A stretch of DNA of 64,000 nt from Microbacterium dauci (lineage in GTDB: Bacteria; Actinomycetota; Actinomycetes; Actinomycetales; Microbacteriaceae), in assembly GCF_030065535.1 (NCBI RefSeq), contig NZ_JASJND010000002.1, positions 154,945 through 218,944 of the forward strand, in the 5' to 3' direction. The notes below the pieces were generated by a model that was not told where the DNA came from, made no database searches, and saw only the letters and a program-made list of their open reading frames with translations. Shown here piece after piece: positions 1-8,652 of the stretch (position 1 is the first letter of the stretch; each line of letters starts with the position of its first letter). The translations under genes were made by a program, and so were the position numbers.

Positions 1-1037
1 TGGGGAAGCGCCATCGCACCCGAGATCGCGACCTCGGTTCCCGCCAGCGACACGCCCTGGTCACGAGCTGCAGCCAGGAGGCGCTCCGCGATCGGGGGCA
101 CAAGCGGGAGGAAGGTGGCAGGATGCCGCTTGTGCGCGGCGAGCACGAGGTCGGGATCGAACCGCGGAAACAGGACGAGGCGCGCGCCCATCGACATCGC
201 GAAGGTCAGGCAGAGCGTCAGTCCGTACGCGTGGAACATCGGCAGCACGGCGTAGACCACGCACCCCTCTCCGCGGGTGATGGTCGGCACCCACGCGCGG
301 GCCTGGGCCGCGTTCGCGAGGAGGTTCCGATGCGTGAGGGCGGCGCCCTTCGGGTTGCCGGTGGTGCCACTGGTGTACTGGATCAGCGCCAGGTCGTCGG
401 TGTCGGGGCCCGGGTGGGATGCCGGGAGCGCGGCGTGGGACACCGCATCGTTCCAGGTTCCACGGACGCGGGCCCTCGGGATCGGCGAGTGGAGGGCCTC
501 CCGCGAGGCGCGGGCTTTTGCTACCGGCAGCCGGAGGGCGACGCGCAGTCGCCACGGCATGGCGGTGGTCACATCGACCGCGACGATCGTCCGCAGGGCG
601 AGATCTCCCGGGAACTCGAGGAGCGACTCGACGAGCTTGCTCCAGACGATGGCCACCTTCGCCCCGTGGTCCTCGAACTGCTTGCGCATCTCGCGCGGCG
701 TGTAGAGCGGGTTGTGCTCGATGACGACGGCACCCAGACGCAGCACGGCGTAGAAGGCGACGATGTGCTGCGGGCAGTTGGGCAGGATGAGTGCGACCCT
801 GTCGCCCCGGCGCACACCCGCCTCGCGCAGGTATCCCGCGGCCCGCTCGACCTGCGCCTGCAGCGTCCCGTAGTCGATCGTGCGCCCGAAGAACTCCAGC
901 GCCGGCGCCGTCGGATGATCGGCCGCCGAACGCGAGACGATGTCGACCAGCGAGCCGTCGATGGCGTCGAGGTCGTCGGGGACGCCGTCCGCGTAGCTGG
1001 CGATCCACGGACGGGGCGGGTCGTACGTCGTAGTCAC
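1..1037 (-). CDS. AMP-dependent acyl-CoA synthetase/ligase, C-terminal part outside window
   Basis: Adenylate-forming enzyme expected to activate a fatty or aryl acid with ATP and load it onto CoA in the cytoplasm. About 345 residues of the N-terminal domain are visible; the gene runs off the left edge. The protein opens TTTYDPPRPW and has the AMP-binding P-loop TSGTTGNPKGA around residue 215-225, followed by the MFHAYG segment and the A5-like stretch GTEVAISGAMALP at the edge. The GTG at 1037 is chosen because a TAGGCT box ends six bases before it, predicting a leaderless message. Divergent from gatC. Substrate cannot be read from the visible half. Confidence 0.88.
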   Translation of the reverse strand, partial: MTTTYDPPRPWIASYADGVPDDLDAIDGSLVDIVSRSAADHPTAPALEFFGRTIDYGTLQAQVERAAGYLREAGVRRGDRVALILPNCPQHIVAFYAVLRLGAVVIEHNPLYTPREMRKQFEDHGAKVAIVWSKLVESLLEFPGDLALRTIVAVDVTTAMPWRLRVALRLPVAKARASREALHSPIPRARVRGTWNDAVSHAALPASHPGPDTDDLALIQYTSGTTGNPKGAALTHRNLLANAAQARAWVPTITRGEGCVVYAVLPMFHAYGLTLCLTFAMSMGARLVLFPRFDPDLVLAAHKRHPATFLPLVPPIAERLLAAARDQGVSLAGTEVAISGAMALP

Positions 1038-1043
1038 CCCGCC

Positions 1044-1049
1044 AGCCTA
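1044..1049 (-). promoter_or_regulatory. -10 box of acyl-CoA ligase (leaderless)
   Basis: TAGGCT on the minus strand, six bases from the GTG at 1037. It is half of a divergent promoter pair with the gatC box at 1082-1087. No convincing -35 is seen. Confidence 0.6.
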
Positions 1050-1081
1050 CGGCCGTCTCCGGGCGCACGTGCTGCCCGAAC

Positions 1082-1087
1082 TAGACT
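1082..1087 (+). promoter_or_regulatory. -10 box of gatCAB (leaderless)
   Basis: TAGACT with six bases to the GTG of gatC at 1094, so transcription is predicted to start at the start codon. No Shine-Dalgarno is present upstream of gatC, in contrast to gatA, which has GGAGGAG. Confidence 0.65.
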
Positions 1088-1093
1088 GGGGGA

Positions 1094-1393
1094 GTGTCAG
1101 AAATCACCCCCGATCTCGTTCGCCATCTCGGCGTGCTCGCCCGGATCCAGCTGAGTGACGACGAGGTGCAGCGCCTCACCGGCCAGCTGGACGCCATCGT
1201 CGACAACATCGCGAAGGTCTCGGAGGTCGCCACCCCCGAGGTCGCCGCGACGAGCCACCCGATCCCGCTCCGGAACGTCTTCCGTCCCGACGTCCCCGGT
1301 GACATGCTCACCGTGGACGAGGTGCTCCAGAATGCGCCGGATGCCGCCGATGGCCGCTTCCGCGTGACCGCGATCCTGGGGGAGGAGCAGTGA
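1094..1393 (+). CDS. gatC: Asp/Glu-tRNA(Asn/Gln) amidotransferase subunit C
   Basis: Small subunit (99 aa) of the GatCAB complex, which converts Glu-tRNA(Gln) and Asp-tRNA(Asn) to the amide forms. The sequence has the usual GatC pattern: N-terminal helix [21 protein letters not shown], then [12 protein letters not shown] and a C-terminal region with [15 protein letters not shown]. First gene of a tightly packed gatC-gatA-gatB operon; its TGA overlaps the GTG of gatA by three bases. The GTG start is placed by the -10 box six bases upstream. Length and context match the family. Confidence 0.97.
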   Translation: MSEITPDLVRHLGVLARIQLSDDEVQRLTGQLDAIVDNIAKVSEVATPEVAATSHPIPLRNVFRPDVPGDMLTVDEVLQNAPDAADGRFRVTAILGEEQ

Positions 1394-2901
1394 GCGACAT
1401 CCTCAAGCTGACCGCCGCCGACCTCTCGGCGAAGCTCCGTTCCGGCGAGCTGTCGAGCGTCGAGGCCACGCAGGCCCACCTCGACCGGATCGCCGCCGTC
1501 GACGGCGACGTGCACGCGTTCCTCCATGTGTCGGACCGTGCCGTCGAGGTCGCCGCCGACATCGACCGCCGCCGCGCCGCGGGTGAGGAGCTCGGCGAAC
1601 TCGCCGGCGTCCCGCTCGCGATTAAGGACGTCCTCGTCACGACAGACATGCCCTCCACGAGCGGATCGAAGATCCTCGAGGGCTACATGTCGCCCTACGA
1701 CGCGACGGTTGTCGCGCGTTCGCGTGCCGCCGGCCTCGTCCCGCTCGGCAAGACCAACATGGACGAGTTCGCGATGGGTTCGTCCACCGAACACTCGGCA
1801 TACGGGCCGACCCGGAACCCGTGGGATCTCGACCGCATCCCCGGCGGCTCCGGCGGCGGTTCGGCCGCTGCCGTCGCCGCGTTCGAAGCGCCCATCGCAC
1901 TCGGTTCCGACACGGGTGGGTCGATCCGCCAGCCCGCGCACGTCACCGGCACGGTCGGCATGAAGCCCACGTACGGCGGCGTGAGCCGCTACGGCGCGAT
2001 CGCGCTGGCGTCGAGCCTCGACCAGGTCGGCCCCGTCTCGCGGACCGTGCTCGACTCGGCGCTGCTCCACGACGTCATCGGCGGACACGACCCGCACGAC
2101 GCCACGTCACTCGCCGACCAGTGGCCGTCGTTCGCCGCCGCCGCCCGCGAGGGCGCGACCGGCGAGGTGCTCAAGGGCCTCAAGGTCGGCGTCATCCGCG
2201 AACTCGACGACCGCGGCTTCCAGCGCGGCGTCTCCGACTCGTTCCGCGCGTCGCTCGCGAAGCTCGAGGCGGCAGGGGCCGAGATCGTCGAGGTCAGCGC
2301 ACCCCACTTCGAGTACGGTGTCGCCGCCTATTACCTGATCCTCCCCGCCGAGGCGTCGAGCAACCTCGCGAAGTTCGACTCGGTCCGCTTCGGCATGCGC
2401 GTCGACGTGCCCGGCGGCACCGTCGAGGACGTCATGGCCGCAACCCGCGACGCCGGGTTCGGCGAAGAGGTGAAGCGACGCATCATCCTCGGCACCTACG
2501 CGCTGTCGGCGGGCTATTACGACGCGTACTACGGCAGCGCGCAGAAGGTCCGCACGCTCATCCAGCGCGACTTCGACGAGGCGTTCGCGCAGGTCGACGT
2601 CATCGCGACGCCGTCCGCGCCGACGACCGCGTTCCGCCTGGGCGAGCAGCTCGACGATCCGCTGCAGATGTACCTCAACGACGTGACGACCATCCCGGTG
2701 AACCTCGCCGGCGTCCCCGGCATCTCGATCCCGTCGGGTCTCGCCGAAGAGGACGGGCTCCCGGTCGGCATCCAATTCGTCGCCCCGGCACGAGAGGACG
2801 CCCGCCTGTACCGCGTCGGGGCCGCGCTCGAAGCGCTGCTCGTCGACAGCTGGGGCGGTCCGATCCTGGACCGCGCCCCGATCCTCGGAGGAGCCCGCTG
2901 A
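1390..2901 (+). CDS. gatA: Asp/Glu-tRNA(Asn/Gln) amidotransferase subunit A
   Basis: Glutaminase subunit (503 aa, amidase-signature family) that hydrolyses Gln and channels ammonia to GatB. The catalytic Ser-cisSer-Lys triad falls at the canonical positions: Lys79 in PLAIKD, Ser154 in PGGSGGGS and Ser178 in GSDTGGS. The GTG at 1390 follows a strong GGAGGAG (1380-1386) that lies inside gatC, and the stop overlaps gatB by one base (TGATG), so the three subunits are probably translationally coupled. Confidence 0.98.
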   Translation: MSDILKLTAADLSAKLRSGELSSVEATQAHLDRIAAVDGDVHAFLHVSDRAVEVAADIDRRRAAGEELGELAGVPLAIKDVLVTTDMPSTSGSKILEGYMSPYDATVVARSRAAGLVPLGKTNMDEFAMGSSTEHSAYGPTRNPWDLDRIPGGSGGGSAAAVAAFEAPIALGSDTGGSIRQPAHVTGTVGMKPTYGGVSRYGAIALASSLDQVGPVSRTVLDSALLHDVIGGHDPHDATSLADQWPSFAAAAREGATGEVLKGLKVGVIRELDDRGFQRGVSDSFRASLAKLEAAGAEIVEVSAPHFEYGVAAYYLILPAEASSNLAKFDSVRFGMRVDVPGGTVEDVMAATRDAGFGEEVKRRIILGTYALSAGYYDAYYGSAQKVRTLIQRDFDEAFAQVDVIATPSAPTTAFRLGEQLDDPLQMYLNDVTTIPVNLAGVPGISIPSGLAEEDGLPVGIQFVAPAREDARLYRVGAALEALLVDSWGGPILDRAPILGGAR

Positions 2902-4412
2902 TGGCCAAGGACGCGCTGATGGACTTCGATGCGGCGCTCGAGCAGTTCGAGCCCGTGCTCGGCTTCGAGGTCCACGTCGAGCTCAACACCGAGACCAAGA
3001 TGTTCTCGCCCGCGGGCAACCCGGCGAACGAGGCGAACCACGACGCCGCGCCGAACACGCTCGTCGCACCGGTCGACATGGGTCTCCCCGGTTCGCTGCC
3101 GGTCGTCAACGAGACCGCCGTCCGCTACTCGATCAGCCTGGGTCTCGCACTCGGTTGCTCGATCGCACCGTCGAGCCGGTTCGCCCGGAAGAACTACTTC
3201 TACCCGGACCTCGGCAAGAACTATCAGATCTCGCAGTACGACGAGCCGATCGCCTTCGAGGGCAGCGTCGAGATCGAGCTGGAGGGCGGCGACGTCGTCC
3301 AGATTCCGATCGAGCGCGCGCACATGGAGGAGGACGCCGGCAAACTCACCCACATGGGCTCGACCGGTCGCATCCAGGGTGCCGAGTACTCGCTCGTCGA
3401 CTACAACCGCGCCGGCGTCCCGCTCGTCGAGATCGTGACGAAGCCGATCTTCGGCACCGAGCACCGCGCACCCGAGGTCGCGAAGGCGTACGTCGCGGCG
3501 ATCCGCGACATCGTCCGCTCGCTCGGCATCTCCGAGGCGCGCATGGAGCGGGGCAACCTTCGCTGCGATGCGAACGTCTCGCTGCGCCCGCGCGGCCAGG
3601 AGAAGCTCGGCACCCGCACCGAAACGAAGAACGTCAACTCGATGCGTTCAGTCGAGCGTGCGGTGCGGTACGAGATCCAGCGCCAGGCCGCGATCCTCGC
3701 CGCCGGCGGCACGGTCACGCAGGAGACCCGCCACTGGCACGAGGACACGGGCCGCACGTCGCCCGGGCGTCCCAAGTCGGATGCCGACGACTACCGGTAC
3801 TTCCCGGAGCCCGACCTCCTGCCCGTCGAGCCGTCGGAGGAGTTCATCGAGCAGCTCCGCGCGGCGCTCCCCGAGGCTCCCGCGGTGTACCGCCGCCGCC
3901 TCAAGGCGGAGTGGGGCTTCACCGACCTCGAGTTCCAGGATGTCGCCAACGGCGGCCTGCTCGCCGAGGTCGAGGCGACGATTGCGGCCGGTGCGTCGCC
4001 GGCATCCGCTCGCAAGTGGTGGACGGGCGAGATCACCCGTGTCGCGAACGCACAGGGTGCGGAGCCGGCGGCGCTCGTCACGCCCGCGCAGGTCGCCGAG
4101 CTCCAGCAGCTCGTCGATGCGGGGACCCTGACCGACAAGCTCGCGCGTCAGGTGCTCGAGGGCGTCATCGCCGGTGAGGGCACCCCGCAGCAGGTCGTCG
4201 ACGCACGCGGACTCGCGGTCGTGTCGGACGACGGTGCGCTGATCGCCGCGATCGACGAGGCCCTCGCCGCCCAGCCCGACGTGCTCGTGAAGATCCAGGA
4301 CGGCAAGGTCCAGGCCGCCGGTGCTGTCATCGGCGCCGTCATGAAGGCGATGAAGGGCCAAGCGGATGCCGCGCGCGTGCGCGAGCTCATCCTGGAGCGC
4401 GCCGGCCAGTAG
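2901..4412 (+). CDS. gatB: Asp/Glu-tRNA(Asn/Gln) amidotransferase subunit B
   Basis: tRNA-binding and kinase subunit of GatCAB, 503 aa, full length. The N-terminal cradle domain carries [10 protein letters not shown] (about 23-32) and the family block [19 protein letters not shown] (about 96-114); [18 protein letters not shown] and the [13 protein letters not shown] block follow, then the helical and C-terminal Yqey-like tail from about residue 330. The ATG overlaps the gatA stop. A 13-bp perfect hairpin follows the gene (4420-4452). Confidence 0.98.
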   Translation: MAKDALMDFDAALEQFEPVLGFEVHVELNTETKMFSPAGNPANEANHDAAPNTLVAPVDMGLPGSLPVVNETAVRYSISLGLALGCSIAPSSRFARKNYFYPDLGKNYQISQYDEPIAFEGSVEIELEGGDVVQIPIERAHMEEDAGKLTHMGSTGRIQGAEYSLVDYNRAGVPLVEIVTKPIFGTEHRAPEVAKAYVAAIRDIVRSLGISEARMERGNLRCDANVSLRPRGQEKLGTRTETKNVNSMRSVERAVRYEIQRQAAILAAGGTVTQETRHWHEDTGRTSPGRPKSDADDYRYFPEPDLLPVEPSEEFIEQLRAALPEAPAVYRRRLKAEWGFTDLEFQDVANGGLLAEVEATIAAGASPASARKWWTGEITRVANAQGAEPAALVTPAQVAELQQLVDAGTLTDKLARQVLEGVIAGEGTPQQVVDARGLAVVSDDGALIAAIDEALAAQPDVLVKIQDGKVQAAGAVIGAVMKAMKGQADAARVRELILERAGQ

Positions 4413-4419
4413 CAACCGA

Positions 4420-4452
4420 TCCGGGATGCCGCGATGTCGGCGGCATCCCGGA
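4420..4452 (+). terminator. Perfect 13-bp hairpin after gatB
   Basis: TCCGGGATGCCGC (4420-4432) and its exact complement (4440-4452) flank a 7-base loop. No T-run follows, as is common for high-GC actinobacterial terminators. The last bases of the right arm overlap the weak -10 of dinB. Confidence 0.6.
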
Positions 4453-4456
4453 GAAT
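4451..4456 (+). promoter_or_regulatory. Weak -10 box of dinB (leaderless)
   Basis: GAGAAT, six bases before the dinB ATG at 4463. It keeps the A at position 2 and T at position 6 but not the first T. It lies on the right arm of the gatB hairpin. No LexA-type GAAC-N4-GTTC box is visible nearby. Confidence 0.35.
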
Positions 4457-4462
4457 GGTCGC

Positions 4463-5719
4463 ATGGGACGCGGTGACGGCACGGGGCGCATCGTCTCGCC
4501 GGAGGGCGCCGACGACACCGGCACGCGGATCCTGCACGTCGACATGGACGCGTTCTATGCGTCGGTCGAGGTGCTCGACGATCCGTCGCTCGCCGGCAAG
4601 CCGCTGATCGTCGGCGGCATGGAGGGCCGCGGCGTCGTCTCGAGTGCATCCTACGAAGCCCGTCGCTTCGGGGTCCGCTCGGCGATGTCGGTCGGCAAGG
4701 CGTTGCAGCTCTGCCCGCACGCCGTCGTCGTCGTCCCCCACTTCGAGCGCTACTCGGCGCTGTCGAAGCAGGTGATGGCGATCTTCCGCGATGTCACACC
4801 GCTCGTCGAACCGCTCTCGATCGACGAGGCGTTCCTCGACGTCAGCGGCGCGCGGCGACTGTGGGGGAGTCCCGGGCAGATCGCGCGCATGGTGCGCGCC
4901 CGTGTGCTCGAGGATACGGGGCTCACGTGCAGCATCGGCGTCGCCGCCACCAAGCACGTCGCGAAGATCGCGTCGACCGTGTCCAAACCCGACGGCCTGC
5001 TCATCGTGAGCGAGCCTGAGACGCGGGCCTTCCTTGCCGCACGTCCCGTCGGCGCGCTGTGGGGTGTGGGGCCCAAGGCGGCCGAGGCGCTGCAGGCGCG
5101 CGGTATCCGGATGGTGTCCGATGTCTTGCAGACGCCGCGCAGCGTGCTCGATCGGGCGCTCGGCGCCGCAATGGGCGCGCGCATCTGGCACCTCGCGCGC
5201 GGGATCGACCCCCGTGAGGTGCAGACCGAGCACACTGAGAAGAGCATCGGCCACGAAGAGACGTTCCTCGAGGATGTGTGGGACACGGCGACCCTCCGCA
5301 GCGAGTTCCGCCGGCTCGCCGACCGGGTCGCATCCCGACTGCGCGACGGGGGCTTCGAGTCCCGCACGATCGCGATCAAGGTGCGGTACGCCGACTTCAC
5401 GACCCTCTCTCGGTCGATGAGCGTGCCCGAACCCACCGACGTCGGGCAGCGCATCGGCGACGTTGCGCTCGAGATGTTCGGCAAGCTCGAACTGACCCAA
5501 CCGATTCGGCTGATCGGCGTGCGCGCCGAGAAGCTGACGGGCGGGGGCGTCGGCGGGCTCGCGCTGTGGGACGACGACGCCGATTGGCGGCGAGTGGATG
5601 CCGCGCTCGACGACGCCCGCTCGCGGTTCGGGGGTGGGGCGGTCACGCGCGCCAGCACGCTCGGGCCGCGTCGCGATGTCAACGCCCTCCCGACGAACCC
5701 CCGCGCACCGCGGGATTGA
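4463..5719 (+). CDS. dinB: DNA polymerase IV (Y-family)
   Basis: Error-prone translesion polymerase, 418 aa. Catalytic acidic residues are present: Asp27/Asp29 in LHVDMDAFYASVEV and Asp121-Glu122 in SIDEAFLDVSG. The helix-hairpin-helix block GVGPKAAEALQARGI and little-finger region (about 240-350) follow. It ends without an obvious beta-clamp peptide; the tail is PTNPRAPRD. An N-terminal extension of about 22 residues precedes the palm. No SOS box was found upstream, so LexA control is not supported here. Confidence 0.95.
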   Translation: MGRGDGTGRIVSPEGADDTGTRILHVDMDAFYASVEVLDDPSLAGKPLIVGGMEGRGVVSSASYEARRFGVRSAMSVGKALQLCPHAVVVVPHFERYSALSKQVMAIFRDVTPLVEPLSIDEAFLDVSGARRLWGSPGQIARMVRARVLEDTGLTCSIGVAATKHVAKIASTVSKPDGLLIVSEPETRAFLAARPVGALWGVGPKAAEALQARGIRMVSDVLQTPRSVLDRALGAAMGARIWHLARGIDPREVQTEHTEKSIGHEETFLEDVWDTATLRSEFRRLADRVASRLRDGGFESRTIAIKVRYADFTTLSRSMSVPEPTDVGQRIGDVALEMFGKLELTQPIRLIGVRAEKLTGGGVGGLALWDDDADWRRVDAALDDARSRFGGGAVTRASTLGPRRDVNALPTNPRAPRD

Positions 5720-5742
5720 CTGCGCGCCCACGACGAACCGAC

Positions 5743-5748
5743 TAGCGT
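5743..5748 (+). promoter_or_regulatory. -10 box of the 5755 gene (leaderless)
   Basis: TAGCGT six bases before the ATG at 5755. A TTGACT at 5716-5721 could serve as -35 but the spacer (21 bp) is long; it overlaps the dinB stop. Confidence 0.55.
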
Positions 5749-5754
5749 AGGCGC

Positions 5755-6078
5755 ATGGCGAACCTCCCTCTCGAACTCGGCAAGCAGTTCGCGTCGCTCG
5801 GTGCGACGACGGTCTACGGCGAGCAGCAGGACCTCGACGGCGTGCGCATCATCCCGGTCGCTCTGGCCTGGTCCGGATTCGGCGGTGGTGAAGACCCGAA
5901 CAGCGGCGGTGCCGGCGGAGGCGGTGGTGGCGTCGTGATCCCGATCGGCGCGTACATTCGCATCGGCGACGGCGTGCGGTTCGAGCCGAACCTGGTGTCG
6001 CTGCTGGCCGTCGGCGTGCCGTTCGTCTGGGTGGCCGGCAAGGCGCTCAGCCGCATCATCCGTGCCCTCAAGCGCTGA
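5755..6078 (+). CDS. Small GerW/YtfJ-like protein of unknown function
   Basis: 107 residues. After an N-terminal helix come DGVRIIPVALAW, a glycine run (SGGAGGGGGGVVIP), FEPNLVSLL and a C-terminal hydrophobic stretch ending in basic residues. This layout resembles the GerW/YtfJ sporulation-protein family, which also occurs in non-sporulating actinobacteria where its role is unknown. The next gene starts inside its last 17 bases, so the two are probably coupled. Family assignment is from pattern memory only. Confidence 0.7.
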   Translation: MANLPLELGKQFASLGATTVYGEQQDLDGVRIIPVALAWSGFGGGEDPNSGGAGGGGGGVVIPIGAYIRIGDGVRFEPNLVSLLAVGVPFVWVAGKALSRIIRALKR

Positions 6079-6634
6079 TTCCAGTCTTGCCGCGGTGCTC
6101 GACGGCGCGGCAGCAGAGATCCTCGACGCGATCGGGCGTGTGTCGCGCCGACCTGTGATCGTCGTGATCGACGGGCGTTCGGGTGCGGGGAAGACGACAC
6201 TCGCGGCTCGTCTCCTCGCGTCAGCACCCGTCCCTGCGGCGGTGCTCGGCCTCGACGACGTCTATCCGGGTTGGGATGGACTCGCGGCGGGAGCCGATGC
6301 CGCGCTCGCGGTGCTCCGCGCCGTGCGGGATGGGCGCCCGGGGGAGTGGACGACTTGGGACTGGGCACGGGATGCGCCCGGCGCCCGGCGCGCGTTGCCG
6401 CACGCGGACCTCGTCATTGCGGAGGGCTCGGGCCTGCTGACGCCCGACGTCGCGGCGATCGCGGACATCCGCGTGTGGCTGGAGGCACCTGCCGCACAAC
6501 GCCGCGACCGCGCGCTCGGGCGTGACGGCGAGACGTACCGCCCGCACTGGGAGCGATGGGCCGCGCAAGAGGAGACGCATCTCGTCGCGGACGACCCCGT
6601 GGGGCTCGCGGACCTCGTCGTCGCGCTGCCGTAG
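6062..6634 (+). CDS. P-loop nucleotide-binding protein, uridine kinase-like
   Basis: 190 residues with a Walker A motif GRSGAGKTT near residue 39, a downstream LGLDDVYPGWDGL region resembling the lid/substrate site of uridine/panthothenate-type kinases, and an acidic strand LVIAEGSGLL in the Walker B position. Likely phosphorylates a small molecule, substrate unknown. GTG at 6062 overlaps the previous gene; an alternative GTG at 6095 would shorten the protein by 11 residues. Ends just before the convergent DUF2017 gene. Confidence 0.8.
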   Translation: MPSSADSSLAAVLDGAAAEILDAIGRVSRRPVIVVIDGRSGAGKTTLAARLLASAPVPAAVLGLDDVYPGWDGLAAGADAALAVLRAVRDGRPGEWTTWDWARDAPGARRALPHADLVIAEGSGLLTPDVAAIADIRVWLEAPAAQRRDRALGRDGETYRPHWERWAAQEETHLVADDPVGLADLVVALP

Positions 6635-6641
6635 TGGCGGT

Positions 6642-7097
6642 TCAGCCGAGCGAGGCCACGAGTCGGTCGAGCCGGTAGCCGAGCCACTCGTACACGTCGG
6701 TCCGGGCGTCAGCCGGGTTCGGCGGGGTGTCGTCGACGACGCCGAGTCGCTCCGCGATGACGAGCCGTAGCGCGGCGAGGGTCCGGAGCCACGCCTGGAC
6801 ACCCGCGGCATCCAGCTCGACGACGACCGTCTCTGCATCTCGGCCATCGAAGGCCGCGCGCAGCCCATCGCGCACGATGCCGAGCTCGCTGCGTCGTCGG
6901 GCGAGGAGATCGCCCTCGGTAAGGCGCCGGAACTCTCGAGCCGCTTCTTCATCGTCACGGTACGCGTCGGGCACGAGGCGACGGACGGCCGGATCGGATG
7001 CCGCGTCGCCGACGAGGATGCGCTCGAACTGTTCGAGCAGGTCGAGCAGATGCGTCGCTTCGATCGGGACGAACTCGATCGTCACCGACCGACTCAT
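6642..7097 (-). CDS. DUF2017 family protein downstream of clpS
   Basis: 151-residue soluble protein of unknown function, mainly helical, opening MSRSVTIEFVPIEATHLLDLLEQF. DUF2017 proteins are characteristically encoded next to clpS in actinobacteria, which is the case here: its ATG overlaps the clpS stop by four bases (ATGA). Its job is unknown; the coupling suggests a link with ClpS-ClpP proteolysis. Contains ARRRSELGIVRDGLRAAF and a C-terminal VYEWLGYRLDRLV helix. Confidence 0.85.
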   Translation of the reverse strand: MSRSVTIEFVPIEATHLLDLLEQFERILVGDAASDPAVRRLVPDAYRDDEEAAREFRRLTEGDLLARRRSELGIVRDGLRAAFDGRDAETVVVELDAAGVQAWLRTLAALRLVIAERLGVVDDTPPNPADARTDVYEWLGYRLDRLVASLG

Positions 7098-7384
7098 GCG
7101 TCGGCCTCCCGGACGGTGGCCCAGAGCCCGTAGTCGTGCATGGCCTGCGCGTGGAGCTCCATCTGCTCGCGCGCCCCCTCAGCGACGATCGCATGACCGT
7201 CGTGGTGGACGGCGAGCATCAGCCGGTTCGCCCGCTCGACGGAGTAGCCGAAGTACTCCCGGAAGACATGGACGACGTAGCTCATCAGGTTGACCGGATC
7301 GTTCCAGACGACGGTCTGCCAGGGACGCGACGACGCGGCCGACAGATCGACGACGAGATCTTCATCGGGAAGGACGGTCGACAT
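7094..7384 (-). CDS. clpS: ATP-dependent Clp protease adaptor
   Basis: Adaptor that delivers N-degron substrates to the Clp unfoldase; 96 aa. Conserved features: VVWNDPVNLMSYVVHVFREYFGY and AVHHDGHAIVAEGAREQMELH, which form the degron pocket and Clp contact. The ATG at 7384 overlaps the stop of the upstream metallopeptidase (TGATG) and the stop overlaps DUF2017, so three genes are translated as a chain. Confidence 0.95.
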   Translation of the reverse strand: MSTVLPDEDLVVDLSAASSRPWQTVVWNDPVNLMSYVVHVFREYFGYSVERANRLMLAVHHDGHAIVAEGAREQMELHAQAMHDYGLWATVREADA

Positions 7385-7734
7385 CACGCCCACCCCAGTT
7401 CGTGCAGGCGGGCGTCGTCGATCCCGTAGAAGTGCGCGATCTCGTGGACGAGCGTCGTGTGCACCTCGTCGCGGAGTTCGTCGACGTCGGCGCACGCGTC
7501 GAGGTGCGGCTCGCGGTAGACGATGATCCGATCAGGCAGCTCACCGAGGCCGTAGCGGTCGCGCTCAGTGAGCGCGAGACCGTCATAGAGGCCGAGCAGA
7601 TCGAGGCTGCCGTCCTCAGGACGGTCCTCGACCACGAACACGACGTTGTCGAGCCCCGCCAGCATCTGCTGGGGGAGTCGATCGATCTCTTCCGAGACGA
7701 GGTCCTCGAACGAGGTGGCATCCATCTCGATCAT
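7384..7734 (-). CDS. Zincin-like metallopeptidase (DUF1025/PF06262-type)
   Basis: 116 residues with the zinc-binding signature HEIAHFYGIDD at about 97-107, typical of the short metallopeptidase-family proteins of actinobacteria. Cytoplasmic (no signal). The ATG at 7734 has GAGG at a good distance; a GTG six bases further upstream is an alternative. First of a zincin-clpS-DUF2017 chain and directly downstream of tRNA-His. Substrates unknown. Confidence 0.9.
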   Translation of the reverse strand: MIEMDATSFEDLVSEEIDRLPQQMLAGLDNVVFVVEDRPEDGSLDLLGLYDGLALTERDRYGLGELPDRIIVYREPHLDACADVDELRDEVHTTLVHEIAHFYGIDDARLHELGWA

Positions 7735-7759
7735 GACCACGCCTCACGCGGGGAAGAAC

Positions 7760-7835
7760 TGGGGTGAGTAACGGGACTTGAACCCGCGACCCCCTGGACC
7801 ACAACCAGGTGCTCTACCAACTGAGCTATACCCAC
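7760..7835 (-). tRNA. tRNA-His (GTG anticodon)
   Basis: Acceptor stem GTGGGTA pairs with TACTCAC, the D-arm is AGCTCAGTTGGTAGAGC, the anticodon arm is CCTGG-TTGTGGT-CCAGG and the T-arm contains GGTTCAAGTC. The discriminator is C and CCA appears encoded (7762-7760). The extra G at -1 typical of tRNA-His is provided by position 7836. Same strand as orn upstream and the zincin downstream. Confidence 0.97.
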
Positions 7836-7869
7836 CATGTGCCCGCTTCCGGGCAACCCCCCAAGTGTA

Positions 7870-8487
7870 TTACAACCCGGCAGCGAACGACGACACCGTG
7901 GCTGCCGCGGCGTTGCGCGCATCGTCGGAGGTCGGACCGGGCGCCGGCACGAAGACGGTCTCGCGGTAGTAGGCGAGCTCGCGGATACTCTCACGGATGT
8001 CGGCGAGCGCGCGGTGGCCGCCGTCCTTCGCCGGCGCGTTGAAGTACGCGCGGGGGTACCAACGTCGAGCGAGTTCCTTGACGCTCGAGACATCGACGTT
8101 CCGGTAGTGCAGCCAGCGGTCGACGAGCGGCATGTAGCGCGCAAGGAACATCCGGTCGGTGCCGATCGTGTTGCCGGCCAACGGTGCCTTGCCTTCGGGG
8201 ACGAAGCGCTGGATGTACTCGAGCACCTGGAACTCGGCGTCGGCGAGGCTCACGCCGTGGGGGATCTCGTCGATGAGGCCGGACGCGACGTGCATCTTGG
8301 TCACGAAGTCGTTCATGTTCGCCATCGCCGAGTCGTCCGGCTTGATGACGATCTGGAAGCCGGGGTCGAGCACATTGAGCTCGAAGTCGGTGATCACGAC
8401 CGCAACCTCGACGAGCTCGTCGACGCTGAGATCGAGTCCCGTCATCTCGCAGTCGATCCAGACGAGTCGATCGTTCTCCGCTGCCAT
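7870..8487 (-). CDS. orn: Oligoribonuclease
   Basis: 3'-to-5' exoribonuclease of the DEDDh family that degrades 2-5-mer RNA and pGpG; 205 aa, essential in many bacteria. Exo I motif [11 protein letters not shown] with Asp12 and Glu14, exo III region with [23 protein letters not shown] precedes the ATG. It lies between tRNA-Arg upstream and tRNA-His downstream on the same strand, so the three may share a transcript. Confidence 0.97.
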   Translation of the reverse strand: MAAENDRLVWIDCEMTGLDLSVDELVEVAVVITDFELNVLDPGFQIVIKPDDSAMANMNDFVTKMHVASGLIDEIPHGVSLADAEFQVLEYIQRFVPEGKAPLAGNTIGTDRMFLARYMPLVDRWLHYRNVDVSSVKELARRWYPRAYFNAPAKDGGHRALADIRESIRELAYYRETVFVPAPGPTSDDARNAAAATVSSFAAGL

Positions 8488-8535
8488 CCTCGGCTCCTCC
8501 CCGATGCGGTCCGTGGCGTCGCCGAGGACCGAGAG

Positions 8536-8608
8536 TCCCTCCAGGAGGATTCGAACCCCCGACCTGGCGGGTAGAAACCGCTCGCTCTGTCCACTGAGCT
8601 ATGGAGGG
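8536..8608 (-). tRNA. tRNA-Arg (TCT anticodon)
   Basis: Cloverleaf of 73 bases: acceptor CCCTCCA/TGGAGGG, D-arm GCTC-AGTGGACA-GAGC, anticodon loop TTTCTAC (anticodon TCT, reads AGA), T-arm GGGGG-TTCGAAT-CCTCC. One mismatch (A-C) at the base of the anticodon stem. CCA is not encoded. It decodes a codon that is rare in this GC-rich window. Confidence 0.95.
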
Positions 8609-8652
8609 AAGGACTTTCTGCCCAGGGTACCGCGGACCGGCGACGCAGCCTC

